Of a DNA stretch of 64,000 nt, positions 7,638 to 16,698 are shown one piece after another. The translations under genes and the position numbers were made by a program. The notes beneath the pieces are model-generated. The model saw only the letters and a list, made by a program, of their open reading frames with translations. It had not been told where the DNA came from and searched no databases. Source of the stretch: Fodinibius salicampi (lineage in GTDB: Bacteria; Bacteroidota; Rhodothermia; Balneolales; Balneolaceae); the NCBI RefSeq assembly GCF_039545095.1, contig NZ_BAABRS010000001.1, forward strand, positions 620,001 through 684,000. The letters run 5' to 3'. Numbering within the stretch: position 1 is the stretch's first letter; the number at the start of each line of letters is the position of its first letter.

Positions 7638-8138
7638 ATGAACGATTTTAATCCATCACAAAAAAAGACAACACCGGATTATATCCGGCATTTTTTGAAA
7701 AATCCGCCGCTGCTATTGCAGAATTTTCATTATGAAGATAAGATGGAATTTTTGAAGATAGGATCAATTCACAATTACAGTAATGATGAAGTAGTGGTAG
7801 AAGAAAATAAGCAGGTAGATTCGGCTTACCTGGTAACACGCGGAAAGGTGGGGATATGGAAAGAAAATATTCAGCTCACTTCTTTAGGAGAGGGAGATTT
7901 TGTTGGAGAAGCATTTTTGTTTAGTCCTAACAGCCGTATAGCAAAAGTAATTTCTGAAGGTGACAGCCAATTGCTTAACTTTAAACGATATGAAACCTTA
8001 AACTTTTTTAGAAAAAGGCCGGAAAAATTATTTAATATTTTCACCCGTAATATTATCGAAATTCAACAAGCCAAGATTACAGAGACAAATAATCAGCTTA
8101 TGCAGGTAAAGAGACAGCTACTGGATAAGCATGAGTAG
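7638..8138 (+). CDS. Cyclic-nucleotide-binding (cNMP/Crp-fold) domain protein without DNA-binding domain
   Basis: A 166-residue protein whose residues 30-130 form a cNMP-binding beta-roll: GSIHNYSNDEVVVEENKQVDSAYLVTRGKVGIW, then LGEGDFVGEAFLFSPNSRIAKVISEGDSQLLNF. The phosphate-binding cassette is GEAFLFSPNSRIAKV, where classical cAMP binders have GE(L/I)AL...RxA, so ligand binding is plausible but not proven. No helix-turn-helix follows; the C-terminus is a short coiled coil (QAKITETNNQLMQVKRQLLDK). Its place between the elongation ATPase and the PilT-like ATPase suggests a regulator of the machine. The ligand is unknown. Confidence 0.8.
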   Translation: MNDFNPSQKKTTPDYIRHFLKNPPLLLQNFHYEDKMEFLKIGSIHNYSNDEVVVEENKQVDSAYLVTRGKVGIWKENIQLTSLGEGDFVGEAFLFSPNSRIAKVISEGDSQLLNFKRYETLNFFRKRPEKLFNIFTRNIIEIQQAKITETNNQLMQVKRQLLDKHE

Positions 8139-8254
8139 GGAACCTTCAATGGATTCTACTTAAAGTTGTAGCCGTAATTCTAAATAACTATACTATGAAA
8201 AGTCGTTGTGCTTTTTAAGCCATTAGTATTAATTGAGTTAGCGTAAACAAGCAT

Positions 8255-8306
8255 AAGGGAAGTTTTGTTAATTATTTTTAATAAACGTTTTAAAAATTCC
8301 CTTTTT
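8255..8306 (+). terminator. Long hairpin with T run between the cNMP gene and the PilT-like gene
   Basis: AAGGGAA at 8255-8261 pairs with TTCCCTT at 8297-8303. Inside there is partly paired AT-rich sequence, and the run continues as TTT. It may end or attenuate the platform-ATPase-cNMP transcript. The remaining 100 bp before the next start would then have to carry a new promoter. Confidence 0.5.
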
Positions 8307-8412
8307 AATGCTAAAATACATCTAACATCTGTTAGAAAGGTACCCGGGATACAGAATTGGCTTCTTTATATTATATATATAGCATAAAATCTATACATGG
8401 TAACATTTGAAT

Positions 8413-9681
8413 ATGGACGCAGGGATACAAAAAGATAAAATTAAGGATCTGATTGCTCCGATGGCAGGGAAGCTTAGCCCCAATTTAAGCGGGGTTGATC
8501 GTCATGAAACGATCGGAATTATTATTGCCAATCAGCAACCCGAGGTGCGTTCCGAGCTGAAAGGAGTATTGGATGGATTGCTTCGGAAAATGTACGATAA
8601 CGAGGCTTCCGATATTGACTTGGGGGGACCCGGTTGTAAGGGGAAAGTCTGGTATCGTATCTATGGAGACAAATCTCCTGCTAAATGGAGTCCTGAGTTT
8701 ACGCTTACTGAGACCGATTTCCTGCTTCATAATATTATGATGCCATCCCAGCGTGAGCGGCTGCTTAAAGAACGAAATCTCGATTTTTCCTATTCGTTGG
8801 AGGGAGGATCGGATGACGACAGTTTTTCCAACCGGTTTAGGGCCAATATCTATTTTGATATTGAGCACCTTGCACTGAATATGCGTAAAATTGATAATGA
8901 AATTCGTCCCTTTAAAAATCTGGAACTCCATCCGGAAGTTGCCAAAGCCTTAAGTCTGCAATACTATAAATATGGACTGACCTTGGTTACCGGTATTACA
9001 GGCTCGGGTAAGTCGGCGACTCTTGACACCATAATTGATGCCAATAATCGAACGGTAGATGCTCATATTGCGATTATCGCTTCACCGGTTGAATTGATTC
9101 ACCGACCAAAGAGATCGGTAGTACGGCATCGTGAAGTGGGAAGGGATGTTAAGTCTTTTAAAGAAGGGGCGGTGCAGTCCTTGCGTCAGGACCCCGATAT
9201 CATTGTTATTGGTGAGCTTCGTGATCCGGAAACGATTATGACTACTCTCGAGATAACAGATTCGGGTCATAAAACTTTTGGTACCTTGCACACGAGTTCT
9301 GCGATGGAAAGTATTGAGCGTATTTTGGGAGAAATTCCTGTGAATGAACAGAACAGGGTGCGTACACGTCTTGCTGATGTGCTTACCTGTGTAATCAGTC
9401 AGAAATTAGTACCCAGCCTAGATGGCAAGCGCGAGTTGGCAAAAGAAGTGTTGTTGGTAACAAGCTCCGTTAAAGCCGCCATTCGCAATAATAATGTGAA
9501 TGAAATCTATCAGATGCTGATGGAAGGAGGCAAAAAGGGTATGAATACCATGGAACAAGATTTAAAGCGTCTCTATGATGAGGGTAAAATCTCTAAAGAG
9601 GTGGCAATGAACAATGCCAACAATAAGAAGCGATTAAGTGACTTACTCTCACAGGATCAATTTGAACATATCAGTGGATAG
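8413..9681 (+). CDS. PilT/PilU-like type IV pilus ATPase
   Basis: A 422-residue P-loop ATPase of the PilT/GspE superfamily, likely the retraction or a second motor of the machine. The N-terminal PAS-like half (about 50-165) precedes Walker A GITGSGKS (194-201), Walker B DPDIIVIGELRD (260-271) and the His box SGHKTFGTLHTSSAMES. The Asp box is unusual: where PilT proteins have EDP(I/V)E this one reads ASPVELIH (223-230), replacing both acidic residues. A TTG two codons upstream (8407) is an alternative start; ATG 8413 is chosen. The next gene begins 13 bp after the stop, so the four downstream genes form one operon with it. Confidence 0.88.
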   Translation: MDAGIQKDKIKDLIAPMAGKLSPNLSGVDRHETIGIIIANQQPEVRSELKGVLDGLLRKMYDNEASDIDLGGPGCKGKVWYRIYGDKSPAKWSPEFTLTETDFLLHNIMMPSQRERLLKERNLDFSYSLEGGSDDDSFSNRFRANIYFDIEHLALNMRKIDNEIRPFKNLELHPEVAKALSLQYYKYGLTLVTGITGSGKSATLDTIIDANNRTVDAHIAIIASPVELIHRPKRSVVRHREVGRDVKSFKEGAVQSLRQDPDIIVIGELRDPETIMTTLEITDSGHKTFGTLHTSSAMESIERILGEIPVNEQNRVRTRLADVLTCVISQKLVPSLDGKRELAKEVLLVTSSVKAAIRNNNVNEIYQMLMEGGKKGMNTMEQDLKRLYDEGKISKEVAMNNANNKKRLSDLLSQDQFEHISG

Positions 9682-9694
9682 GATAACCTGACGG

Positions 9695-11365
9695 ATGTTT
9701 GGAAATAAAGAATTTACGGGAATTAGTCTGGAAAGCGACCTTCTTCGTCTCGCACGTATTGAGGTGGTTAATAATAAATTCAAAATTAAAAAACTGGATC
9801 AGTTTTCTCTTGTTGAAGAAGTCTTTTCAACGGCTCATACCGAAGATGTCCAGCAACAGGAAGAGGAGGTTGATCAGGCAGAATCGGTCTTCGGCTTTGA
9901 TGAACTTGACGATGAAGAAGAGGAAGAAGATATAAGTTTTAGCGACCTGGAGGGTGGAGAGGAAGGATTTGTCTCCGACATGGTACAAGAAACGCAGGAA
10001 GCCCAGTCCAATGACATTCTCTTATATACTGTTCTATCGGATATAAATAAAGAGACGCTTCACCTTGGGTTGAACGTACCTGCTGGTAATACCATTTATC
10101 AGATTATCAGCAATACGGACTTTAGACAGGTTGAAGAGGATGATCTGAAAGAAGATCTCGAAAATAAGTTGGAATCTATATATGGGGTGCCGCAATCACC
10201 TGATAACTATTCGTATGAGATTCGCGAAGACGGCTCGCTGCTTTTGGGATCCGTTGACGAAGAGTCGCCCACGCTCTCCATGGTAAATGCTGCCCGGGAA
10301 TATTATAGCGGCAAGCTTAAGGTAGAAGAGATCCTGGCCGATGAAATGGTACTGGTTGGACTCGTACGAATGAACTACGAGCTTGCCGAGGATGAGATAA
10401 GTTGTATTATTCAGTGTGGCAGAAAAGTGAGCCGGGTTATTTTCATGCGGGGAAAGGAAGTTTGGCTGGTCGCTCCGCTTATTAACGAAGGAACCGACAG
10501 CCGTTCCTTTTTGAATACGGTCTTTAGTAAGATATTATTCCAGCTGGATACTGGTGAGGTACCGAATCTGGATCGTATTCTGCTTGCCAATAATACCCTG
10601 GGCAATTCAGCCATAAAGTTTTTTAAGGACAACTTTCCGGATGTAATTGTTGAGAACCTTACCTTAGACGAGAAATTATTTGATTTTAGTGCGGTAAATT
10701 CTGAGTCCGTTCGTACTTTTACGACGGCTATTGGAGTAGCACTGGGAGCCTCCGGGTCGGCGACAGAAAATTTCCCTAAGCTTTCCTTTCTCCCCTCGTA
10801 TGTAAAGGAACGGCAAAAGATATTTAAGTTGCAGTGGCATGGTATGGTACTGCTGTTTCTGATATTTCTGTCTCCGATTACTTTTAACTACTTATATAAT
10901 CAGAATGTCCAAAAAATAGAAACGGCAGAACGGGAACTCACGCAGATCAATTCACAGATCACCCAGATAGAACCAATTGTTGAAAGTACCAACGAGATTA
11001 AAGATAACCTGGCAATTTTAAGGGAAAAATTGGTATTGCTGGACACTCTCTCACAAAATAGTATGGAATGGTCGGTAAAGTTTGATATCCTTAATGATGG
11101 AATTAACCAGGTTAACAATAGTTGGATTACCTCTATGTCGGAATCAGATGACGGCGTTTTTATACAAGGATATGCCCTTAATAGAAATAGAATCCCCCGC
11201 ATCGTAAATATATTTAATGATGCTACTTTGCTGAATGTAACATCCGAAGAGATACGAGAACAGGAGGTGTATAACTTTTCAATTTTAGTAAAAGGTTTTG
11301 TTGCCGATCCTTCGGTTTATTCTCCCGATTCCCCTGATGAAGTCCAAGCATTAATAGAAAATTAA
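9695..11365 (+). CDS. PilM-PilN fusion protein (pilus alignment complex)
   Basis: This 556-residue protein combines two normally separate type IV pilus proteins. Residues 1-360 resemble the actin-like cytoplasmic protein PilM: it opens GISLESDLLRLARIEVVNNKF and has a late IGVALGASG motif. A very acidic insertion (about 50-100) interrupts the N-terminal part. A single transmembrane helix follows near residues 388-406 (GMVLLFLIFLSPITFNYLY), then a periplasmic coiled coil (IETAERELTQINSQITQIEPIVE) and a small globular C-terminus, the PilN layout. A fused product would tie the cytoplasmic ring to the periplasmic alignment complex. The assignment rests on architecture and neighbours; similarity to each family is moderate. 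Confidence 0.78.
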   Translation: MFGNKEFTGISLESDLLRLARIEVVNNKFKIKKLDQFSLVEEVFSTAHTEDVQQQEEEVDQAESVFGFDELDDEEEEEDISFSDLEGGEEGFVSDMVQETQEAQSNDILLYTVLSDINKETLHLGLNVPAGNTIYQIISNTDFRQVEEDDLKEDLENKLESIYGVPQSPDNYSYEIREDGSLLLGSVDEESPTLSMVNAAREYYSGKLKVEEILADEMVLVGLVRMNYELAEDEISCIIQCGRKVSRVIFMRGKEVWLVAPLINEGTDSRSFLNTVFSKILFQLDTGEVPNLDRILLANNTLGNSAIKFFKDNFPDVIVENLTLDEKLFDFSAVNSESVRTFTTAIGVALGASGSATENFPKLSFLPSYVKERQKIFKLQWHGMVLLFLIFLSPITFNYLYNQNVQKIETAERELTQINSQITQIEPIVESTNEIKDNLAILREKLVLLDTLSQNSMEWSVKFDILNDGINQVNNSWITSMSESDDGVFIQGYALNRNRIPRIVNIFNDATLLNVTSEEIREQEVYNFSILVKGFVADPSVYSPDSPDEVQALIEN

Positions 11366-11381
11366 AATTCTGCTGTAGTAT

Positions 11382-12254
11382 ATGTCATATGCCGTTCGAA
11401 ATACACTGGTTTTACTTTTAGTGCTGCTTATATTTGTCGGCGCGGGATGGGGCTATATCTATTTTGTTCAACAACCAAAAGTTGAAGATCTGCAATCACA
11501 AGTAGCTGAAAAAAGGACAGAGCTGCAGGAAAAAAGAGCCATAGCGAATCAATATCCGACGCTTAAAAACCGTTTTGATAAAGCTACTGAATACTTTAAT
11601 AGTTATGATAAAGCACTCTATGGAAGTAGTGATGAGGATGACGTATTCGATTTTTTAAATCGTATTAATACCGGTTCCGCTGCTACCGATTTTTCCTTTT
11701 CATTTTCCGACTCTACATTTCAGGAAGAGTATGGTACACTAAATATGGAAATTACGGGGGAAGCACCATATAGTAATTTTGTGAATTTTATGCGGCAGAT
11801 TGAGCAAAGTAAGCCTTTGAACAAGGTAGATGATGTAACGGTCAATCCTATGGCAACAGAGGATTCGCACAATTTTGTCAGCTTTAGTTTTTCCCTGCAG
11901 AGTTTTTACGATCGGGTGGCCCTGTTGGGTGAGCCCTCTCTTGACGTGACCAATAATTTACAGGCTTCAATACCGAATCCTTTTTTCCCGCTTATTCGGT
12001 CCATAACAGCTAATGAAAATGGATTGCTCGATGTTGAGTCAAGCACTCTTGTGGCTGTCAGTAGCAACAGGGTTTTTATGATGAATCAAAATGATACCAT
12101 GCAACAGCTTTCACCAGGAGACCGGGTCTATTTGGGCAGACTCTCTTCTATAAATGTAGAACAGGGTGCGGCTACTTTTGAATTAAATAAAGGAGGGATT
12201 GTAGAACGCATAACTCTCCGGGTAAATAATGAAGATGGAAATCAAAGTAACTGA
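11382..12254 (+). CDS. PilO-like protein with C-terminal PilP-like domain
   Basis: A 290-residue bitopic protein: one N-terminal membrane helix (VLLLVLLIFVGAGWGYIYFV), a coiled coil (DLQSQVAEKRTELQEKR) and a ferredoxin-like periplasmic domain to about residue 185, as in PilO/GspM. The last 85 residues (LVAVSSNRVFMM...LSPGDRVYLGRLSSINVE...FELNKGGIVERITLRV) resemble the small beta domain of PilP/GspC, which contacts the N-terminal domains of the secretin. So PilO and PilP appear fused in one polypeptide, matching the PilM-PilN fusion just upstream (16-bp gap). The stop is followed after 1 bp by the preferred secretin start. Confidence 0.75.
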   Translation: MSYAVRNTLVLLLVLLIFVGAGWGYIYFVQQPKVEDLQSQVAEKRTELQEKRAIANQYPTLKNRFDKATEYFNSYDKALYGSSDEDDVFDFLNRINTGSAATDFSFSFSDSTFQEEYGTLNMEITGEAPYSNFVNFMRQIEQSKPLNKVDDVTVNPMATEDSHNFVSFSFSLQSFYDRVALLGEPSLDVTNNLQASIPNPFFPLIRSITANENGLLDVESSTLVAVSSNRVFMMNQNDTMQQLSPGDRVYLGRLSSINVEQGAATFELNKGGIVERITLRVNNEDGNQSN

Positions 12255-12255
12255 T

Positions 12256-14157
12256 ATGACTATTAGTAAAATTACAACCTCTGTACTTATAATTTTTGTA
12301 TTTTCGTGCCTAGCACCTGTGGTATTATTAGGACAGAATAGCGATCGCATGCCTGTGCGTGAATATACCAATCCCGACGAGGTTGTAACTTTTGACCGTT
12401 CCATTTCTTTTTCCCGGGCGCTGGATGTATTTAATGAATTTTCCCAGGAGTATCGGGGTAAAATGATTATTGACCGTACGGGAACAGAAGGAAATATCGG
12501 TATCTCTATTCCTTCCATGCACTGGATGGATGCTCTTGAAACTATTTTAAGGGTCAAACAGCTACGGCTTGTTGAACAAGAGGAGTTTTATGAAATCGTA
12601 TTTCCCAGAGAAGGAGCCACAACGGGGGGGCAGGCTACTGCCAGTGGAGAAGATGGAGAAGGGCCTGCCGCAACTATCGATACCCGGGAAGTACGGATTA
12701 ATGCTATCTTTTTCGAGGGCAACAGGCGCGCGCTTCAGGAAGTGGGAGTCGACTGGTCTACCTTAACGAATAATGTTCCTGATAATGTTGGTTCTTTTGT
12801 AAATGAACAACAAGGCGGCCAGGGTGGTGGAGGAGGCGGCCAGGGAGGACAGGGTGGACAAAGTCAGGGGCAGCTACCTGCCGGTGACGATTTTATCGGT
12901 CCCTTCGTTTCGGTTAACTCCAAAGGTGCACAGGATGTATCCCAGAATGTATTTAATTCCTTGATTAACCTGGGCGAAATTGGCAATACCGGGATACGGG
13001 TACAGGCCTTGTTTAGTGCTTTTGAAGCGGATAACCTGGGCGAAATATTAGCCTCACCTACAATAAAGGTTGTTGATGGTCAGGAAGGAAGAATTCAGGT
13101 AGGACAGGACTTTTCCATTAAACAGCGTGATTTCGCCGGTAATGTGGTGGAAGAATTTTTTAGCGTTGGTACTATTCTTACGGTCACACCACAAATTATT
13201 ACCCATAACGATACTACTTTTATTCATCTGGACATTGATGCTGAACGTTCTTCAGCTCAACCTGATCCCGTGAGTACTATTATCAACAAACAGCAGGCAG
13301 AAACAGAAGCGCTGCTCTTGGATGACGAGGCAACGATCCTAGCCGGTTTGTACAGAACTGAGAAAACAGAAGTACGGCGGGGTGTGCCCATATTGAAGGA
13401 TCTTCCCCCATGGTTTTTTGGTCTGAAATACTTGTTTGGATATAATTCGCAGGATTATCAGATGAGGGAACTGGTAGTGTTACTGCAAGCATCTATTGAG
13501 CCTTCTATTCAGGACCGGTATGATAAACCGGATACCAGAAATAAATTTGAAATTATTCAGGATGAACGCGATCGATTCCGTCAGGATATCAGGGACAGTC
13601 AGCGCGAATTAAATAATGAAGGCGTGATGGATGACCTGGAGGGCAAAAATACCGAAGATCCCGATTCCTTAACGGAAGATACAGAGCAGCCGGAACCGGA
13701 AGATAATTATGACAAGAATCAGGAAAGAGACTCACCTGATGAACAACGTTCTGAGAACCAAGTGCAGCAGGAGAAGGAGGAAACACCTAGAGTTAGGGAT
13801 CCGGAAGTGGAGGTTAAATCGGTAGAGATCGCAATGGATGAAGAGGAGGATCGCGATGACCAAAATAAAACGGATACTTCGGTAACCGAAGAGGAAACAG
13901 ACACACCGGCACGTTCTGAATCTACAGAGGCCGAATATTACATTATTGCCGGTTCGTTTAGTGTCCAGCAAAATGCTGTGGATCTGCAGAACGAGTTGCA
14001 AAATAAGGGATATAACTCAACTATTATTCAGAAGTCAGGTTCCTCAATGCAAATGGTTACTTTTGGAGGCTATGACGATTTTGGAGTGGCGCAATCTCAG
14101 CTAAGCGAGATCCAGACGAATGAAAATCCGGATGCGTGGCTTTATCGCAGCAATTAA
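12256..14157 (+). CDS. pilQ: Secretin (PilQ/GspD family) with C-terminal SPOR domain
   Basis: Outer-membrane secretin channel of the pilus/secretion machine, 633 residues from the ATG at 12256. That start gives a clean signal peptide (TISKITTSVLIIFVFSCLAPVVLLGQ); an upstream ATG at 12229 would overlap the preceding gene by 26 bp. After an STN-like N-domain (about 40-115) comes a glycine/glutamine-rich linker (about 180-208). The secretin domain (about 210-420) has the signature GVPILKDLPPWFFGLKYLFG and ends RELVVLLQASI. A 120-residue highly acidic linker leads to a SPOR domain (about 560-633, EYYIIAGSFSVQQNAVDLQNEL...). SPOR domains bind denuded peptidoglycan in the periplasm. This fusion is unusual for a secretin and could anchor the channel to the wall or to division sites. 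Confidence 0.88.
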   Translation: MTISKITTSVLIIFVFSCLAPVVLLGQNSDRMPVREYTNPDEVVTFDRSISFSRALDVFNEFSQEYRGKMIIDRTGTEGNIGISIPSMHWMDALETILRVKQLRLVEQEEFYEIVFPREGATTGGQATASGEDGEGPAATIDTREVRINAIFFEGNRRALQEVGVDWSTLTNNVPDNVGSFVNEQQGGQGGGGGGQGGQGGQSQGQLPAGDDFIGPFVSVNSKGAQDVSQNVFNSLINLGEIGNTGIRVQALFSAFEADNLGEILASPTIKVVDGQEGRIQVGQDFSIKQRDFAGNVVEEFFSVGTILTVTPQIITHNDTTFIHLDIDAERSSAQPDPVSTIINKQQAETEALLLDDEATILAGLYRTEKTEVRRGVPILKDLPPWFFGLKYLFGYNSQDYQMRELVVLLQASIEPSIQDRYDKPDTRNKFEIIQDERDRFRQDIRDSQRELNNEGVMDDLEGKNTEDPDSLTEDTEQPEPEDNYDKNQERDSPDEQRSENQVQQEKEETPRVRDPEVEVKSVEIAMDEEEDRDDQNKTDTSVTEEETDTPARSESTEAEYYIIAGSFSVQQNAVDLQNELQNKGYNSTIIQKSGSSMQMVTFGGYDDFGVAQSQLSEIQTNENPDAWLYRSN

Positions 14158-15251
14158 GAAAAGGATATTATTTCTTCCTGACTTTTCAGGAGTCGGTAGC
14201 GTCCCAAAAGATTTGCTGTTAGACAGGAGTGAACCGGTAAGACCATCAGTGTATCGCCTATAGCAAAGCGATCAAAAGTTGTATCTGAACATTGTATGAT
14301 GCCGTGCTCTTGGGAGAGTTTCATAAGATAGGTGTCATTGTCCATAATCTTCCATCCGTTATTCTCCTTTTCCGCTATCCATCCATAATGTTTAAGTCCG
14401 TTAATGGTTTCCAGCACTTCCTTAGAGAAGTGGATAGCGCCTCCGTAGATCGCGATCTGATTGCGATCAGGGTAACGGTCAACTATAGGGCAGGTGACCG
14501 CTGTCGCTATATCTGAGACCTTACAGCTGCCAATTTGATACTGCATCAGATCATAGAAGACAAAATTACCGGGACTTATAGCATCAATGGAGTCAAAATT
14601 TGTACACTTCGAGCAGCATGGAGTATCACCAATACAAACCTCATAAGATGAGGTAGAATCTGAAACAATTGAGCGTAACTGCTTTATTTTCCAAGCAACA
14701 GTTTGATGGATGTTCTGAATTTCCTCCATAGAGCGGGCATTATAGGAGTGACCCGGGTGGGAATAAAACCCTTTCCAGCTGAGTTTATCCACACCTTTTA
14801 AGACATTTAGGAGTTGATTAATTGTTGATATATCCTCAGTGGGTATCCCGGTTCGTTTGGATCCGGTATCAATTTCAATATAGCAGTCAACATCCGCTGT
14901 AAGCTTTTTTTGGAGTTGTTGTGCGGTGAAAGTGGAATTTACCAATAAGGTCAACCTTACCTTTTCCGCCAAGTCGTTGATAGTTTCTATCTCTGTTAAG
15001 TTTACAGGAAAGGCAATGGTAATATCGCTCCACCCATTTTCGGCAAAATAATTTGCCATAGTCACTGAGGAGACGGTTATCGCTTCTACTCCCTCCGCTT
15101 TGAACCAATCCCCGATGTGAGCCGATTGATGAGTCTTCATATGGGGTTTAAAAGTCAGATTATGTTTCTGTGCCTTTTGAGACATCCGCTTTATATTGGC
15201 GTGGGCAATATCTTCATCAAGCAGAAGGGTAGGTTTTGTTATTGGATGCAT
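14154..15251 (-). CDS. D-serine dehydratase / D-threonine aldolase-type PLP enzyme
   Basis: A 365-residue cytoplasmic enzyme with an alanine-racemase-type N-terminal barrel and a D-ser_dehydrat C-terminal domain. The PLP lysine is in FKPHMKTHQS (near residue 39), and WKGFYSHPGHSYN and the GDTPCCS stretch line the barrel. The C-terminal VLPVHSC supplies the His and Cys zinc ligands used in eukaryote-type D-serine dehydratase and D-threonine aldolase. The substrate is probably a D-hydroxy amino acid, but which one cannot be told from sequence. It is a single gene, convergent with the secretin gene and overlapping its end by 4 bp. Confidence 0.85.
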   Translation of the reverse strand: MHPITKPTLLLDEDIAHANIKRMSQKAQKHNLTFKPHMKTHQSAHIGDWFKAEGVEAITVSSVTMANYFAENGWSDITIAFPVNLTEIETINDLAEKVRLTLLVNSTFTAQQLQKKLTADVDCYIEIDTGSKRTGIPTEDISTINQLLNVLKGVDKLSWKGFYSHPGHSYNARSMEEIQNIHQTVAWKIKQLRSIVSDSTSSYEVCIGDTPCCSKCTNFDSIDAISPGNFVFYDLMQYQIGSCKVSDIATAVTCPIVDRYPDRNQIAIYGGAIHFSKEVLETINGLKHYGWIAEKENNGWKIMDNDTYLMKLSQEHGIIQCSDTTFDRFAIGDTLMVLPVHSCLTANLLGRYRLLKSQEEIISFS

Positions 15252-15302
15252 ATATAAAGTTGAATTAAAGTTCTTTGTGAGCTTTTAAATAATTAAGGAA
15301 GG

Positions 15303-16553
15303 TTATTGATTCTGCATACCCTCAGCTACCTTATTGACCTGCTCCCAAACCCGAAAAATATTACCGGATGCAATTTTCTGTACATCTTCTTCGCTGTATC
15401 CACGATCGAGGAGTTCGTCAAAGAGATTGGGATAGGAAGATACGTCTTTCAATCCGGTGGGAAGAGTATTGCCCACGCCATCGTAATCGGAACCTAATCC
15501 CACGTGTTCAATACCAACAAGTTCCACTACGTAATCTATATGATCGGCTGCCTTTTCTACGGTACTGTACTGAAAGTTCTCTTCGAAATAGGTTTCACTA
15601 AATTCTTGAGCTTCCTTACTGCCGGGCTCCAGTCCCCGTTCTTCGATTTTCTCCTCAATTTCAGTTCGTACTCTCGTACTGCTCTTATTTGAGGTACTAT
15701 CAAGGAATGTGGAGCCGAAATTAATCATGATCACACCATTATTTTCAGCCAGACGCGTAATCAGGGTATCGCTCATGTTTCGCTCAAACCCGGGGGTGAA
15801 ATGTCGGACGGATGAATGGGTTGCCACCACCGGAGCCTGAGTTACCTCCATCACGTCAAAGAACGCTTCGTCCGTTATATGAGATACATCTACCATCATC
15901 CCTACACGGTTCATCTCCTGGACGACTTCCCTTCCAAAATCACTGAGTCCATTGTGAGTGTCTTCTGTAGTATCGTAGGAAGAATCGCTTATTTTATTAT
16001 CCCGGGAATGGGCCAGCGTTATGTAGCGAATACCCCGATCGTAGAAATACCGGATATTGGAGAGGTCCGTCCCTATGGGAGCCCCGTTTTCCATTCCCGT
16101 GGGAAGAGCGATTAATCCCTCATCAACGTGTTGCCTGATTTCTTCGGGAGAAGTAGCGATTGCAAACTTTTTCGGATGGTCATTTGCTATTCCCTGAACC
16201 ATATTGATTAAGCTATCGGCCACGGCTTTGGCTCCACCGGTTTCCTGGTATCGTACCGGAATATAAATGGACATAAACGGGGCATCCAGGCCACCTTCCT
16301 TTGCTCTCGGATAATCGAAGTCACCGCTCTGGGTAGAATCAGAAATATCTTCCCAGTTATTTCGCAGTCGATAAGGGACATCAATATGACCGTCTACAAT
16401 AATATATTTCTGAGCTAACTCTTTCCCGCTTGGTGGAGTAGGTTCTTTAGCCTGTGATTCCGTTTGGGGTTGTTTTTGGGAATCAGGAGAGGTACAGCCC
16501 AGACTAATAGCTATCGCTATAACAAATAGTGCCAGTTTTTTGAAAAGCTTCAT
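15303..16553 (-). CDS. Membrane dipeptidase lipoprotein (peptidase M19 family)
   Basis: A 416-residue secreted zinc dipeptidase. The N-terminus MKLFKKLALFVIAIAISLGC is a lipoprotein signal with lipobox LGC. The M19 metal sites are intact: DGHIDVPYR (HxD, near residue 56), MENGAPIG (bridging Glu), VDVSHITDEAF and ATHSSVRHF (His ligands) and GLGSDYDG (catalytic Asp). The family hydrolyses dipeptides, including some with a D-residue. This enzyme probably acts in the periplasm on peptides or wall fragments. It lies about 50 bp upstream, in transcription order, of the D-amino-acid enzyme gene, so the two may be co-transcribed and functionally linked. That link is inference. Confidence 0.92.
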   Translation of the reverse strand: MKLFKKLALFVIAIAISLGCTSPDSQKQPQTESQAKEPTPPSGKELAQKYIIVDGHIDVPYRLRNNWEDISDSTQSGDFDYPRAKEGGLDAPFMSIYIPVRYQETGGAKAVADSLINMVQGIANDHPKKFAIATSPEEIRQHVDEGLIALPTGMENGAPIGTDLSNIRYFYDRGIRYITLAHSRDNKISDSSYDTTEDTHNGLSDFGREVVQEMNRVGMMVDVSHITDEAFFDVMEVTQAPVVATHSSVRHFTPGFERNMSDTLITRLAENNGVIMINFGSTFLDSTSNKSSTRVRTEIEEKIEERGLEPGSKEAQEFSETYFEENFQYSTVEKAADHIDYVVELVGIEHVGLGSDYDGVGNTLPTGLKDVSSYPNLFDELLDRGYSEEDVQKIASGNIFRVWEQVNKVAEGMQNQ

Positions 16554-16698
16554 GACCCGGGATTTTGTTAAAAAGTTTGAATATAAGATTGAGGAAATAA
16601 TAATTGCTTTGCAAATCTTATCAAATATTTTACAACATTTGGATGATAAGTACTTTATCCTTTATTGAATCCTGAAAAGATAGGCAATAGGTTATTTG

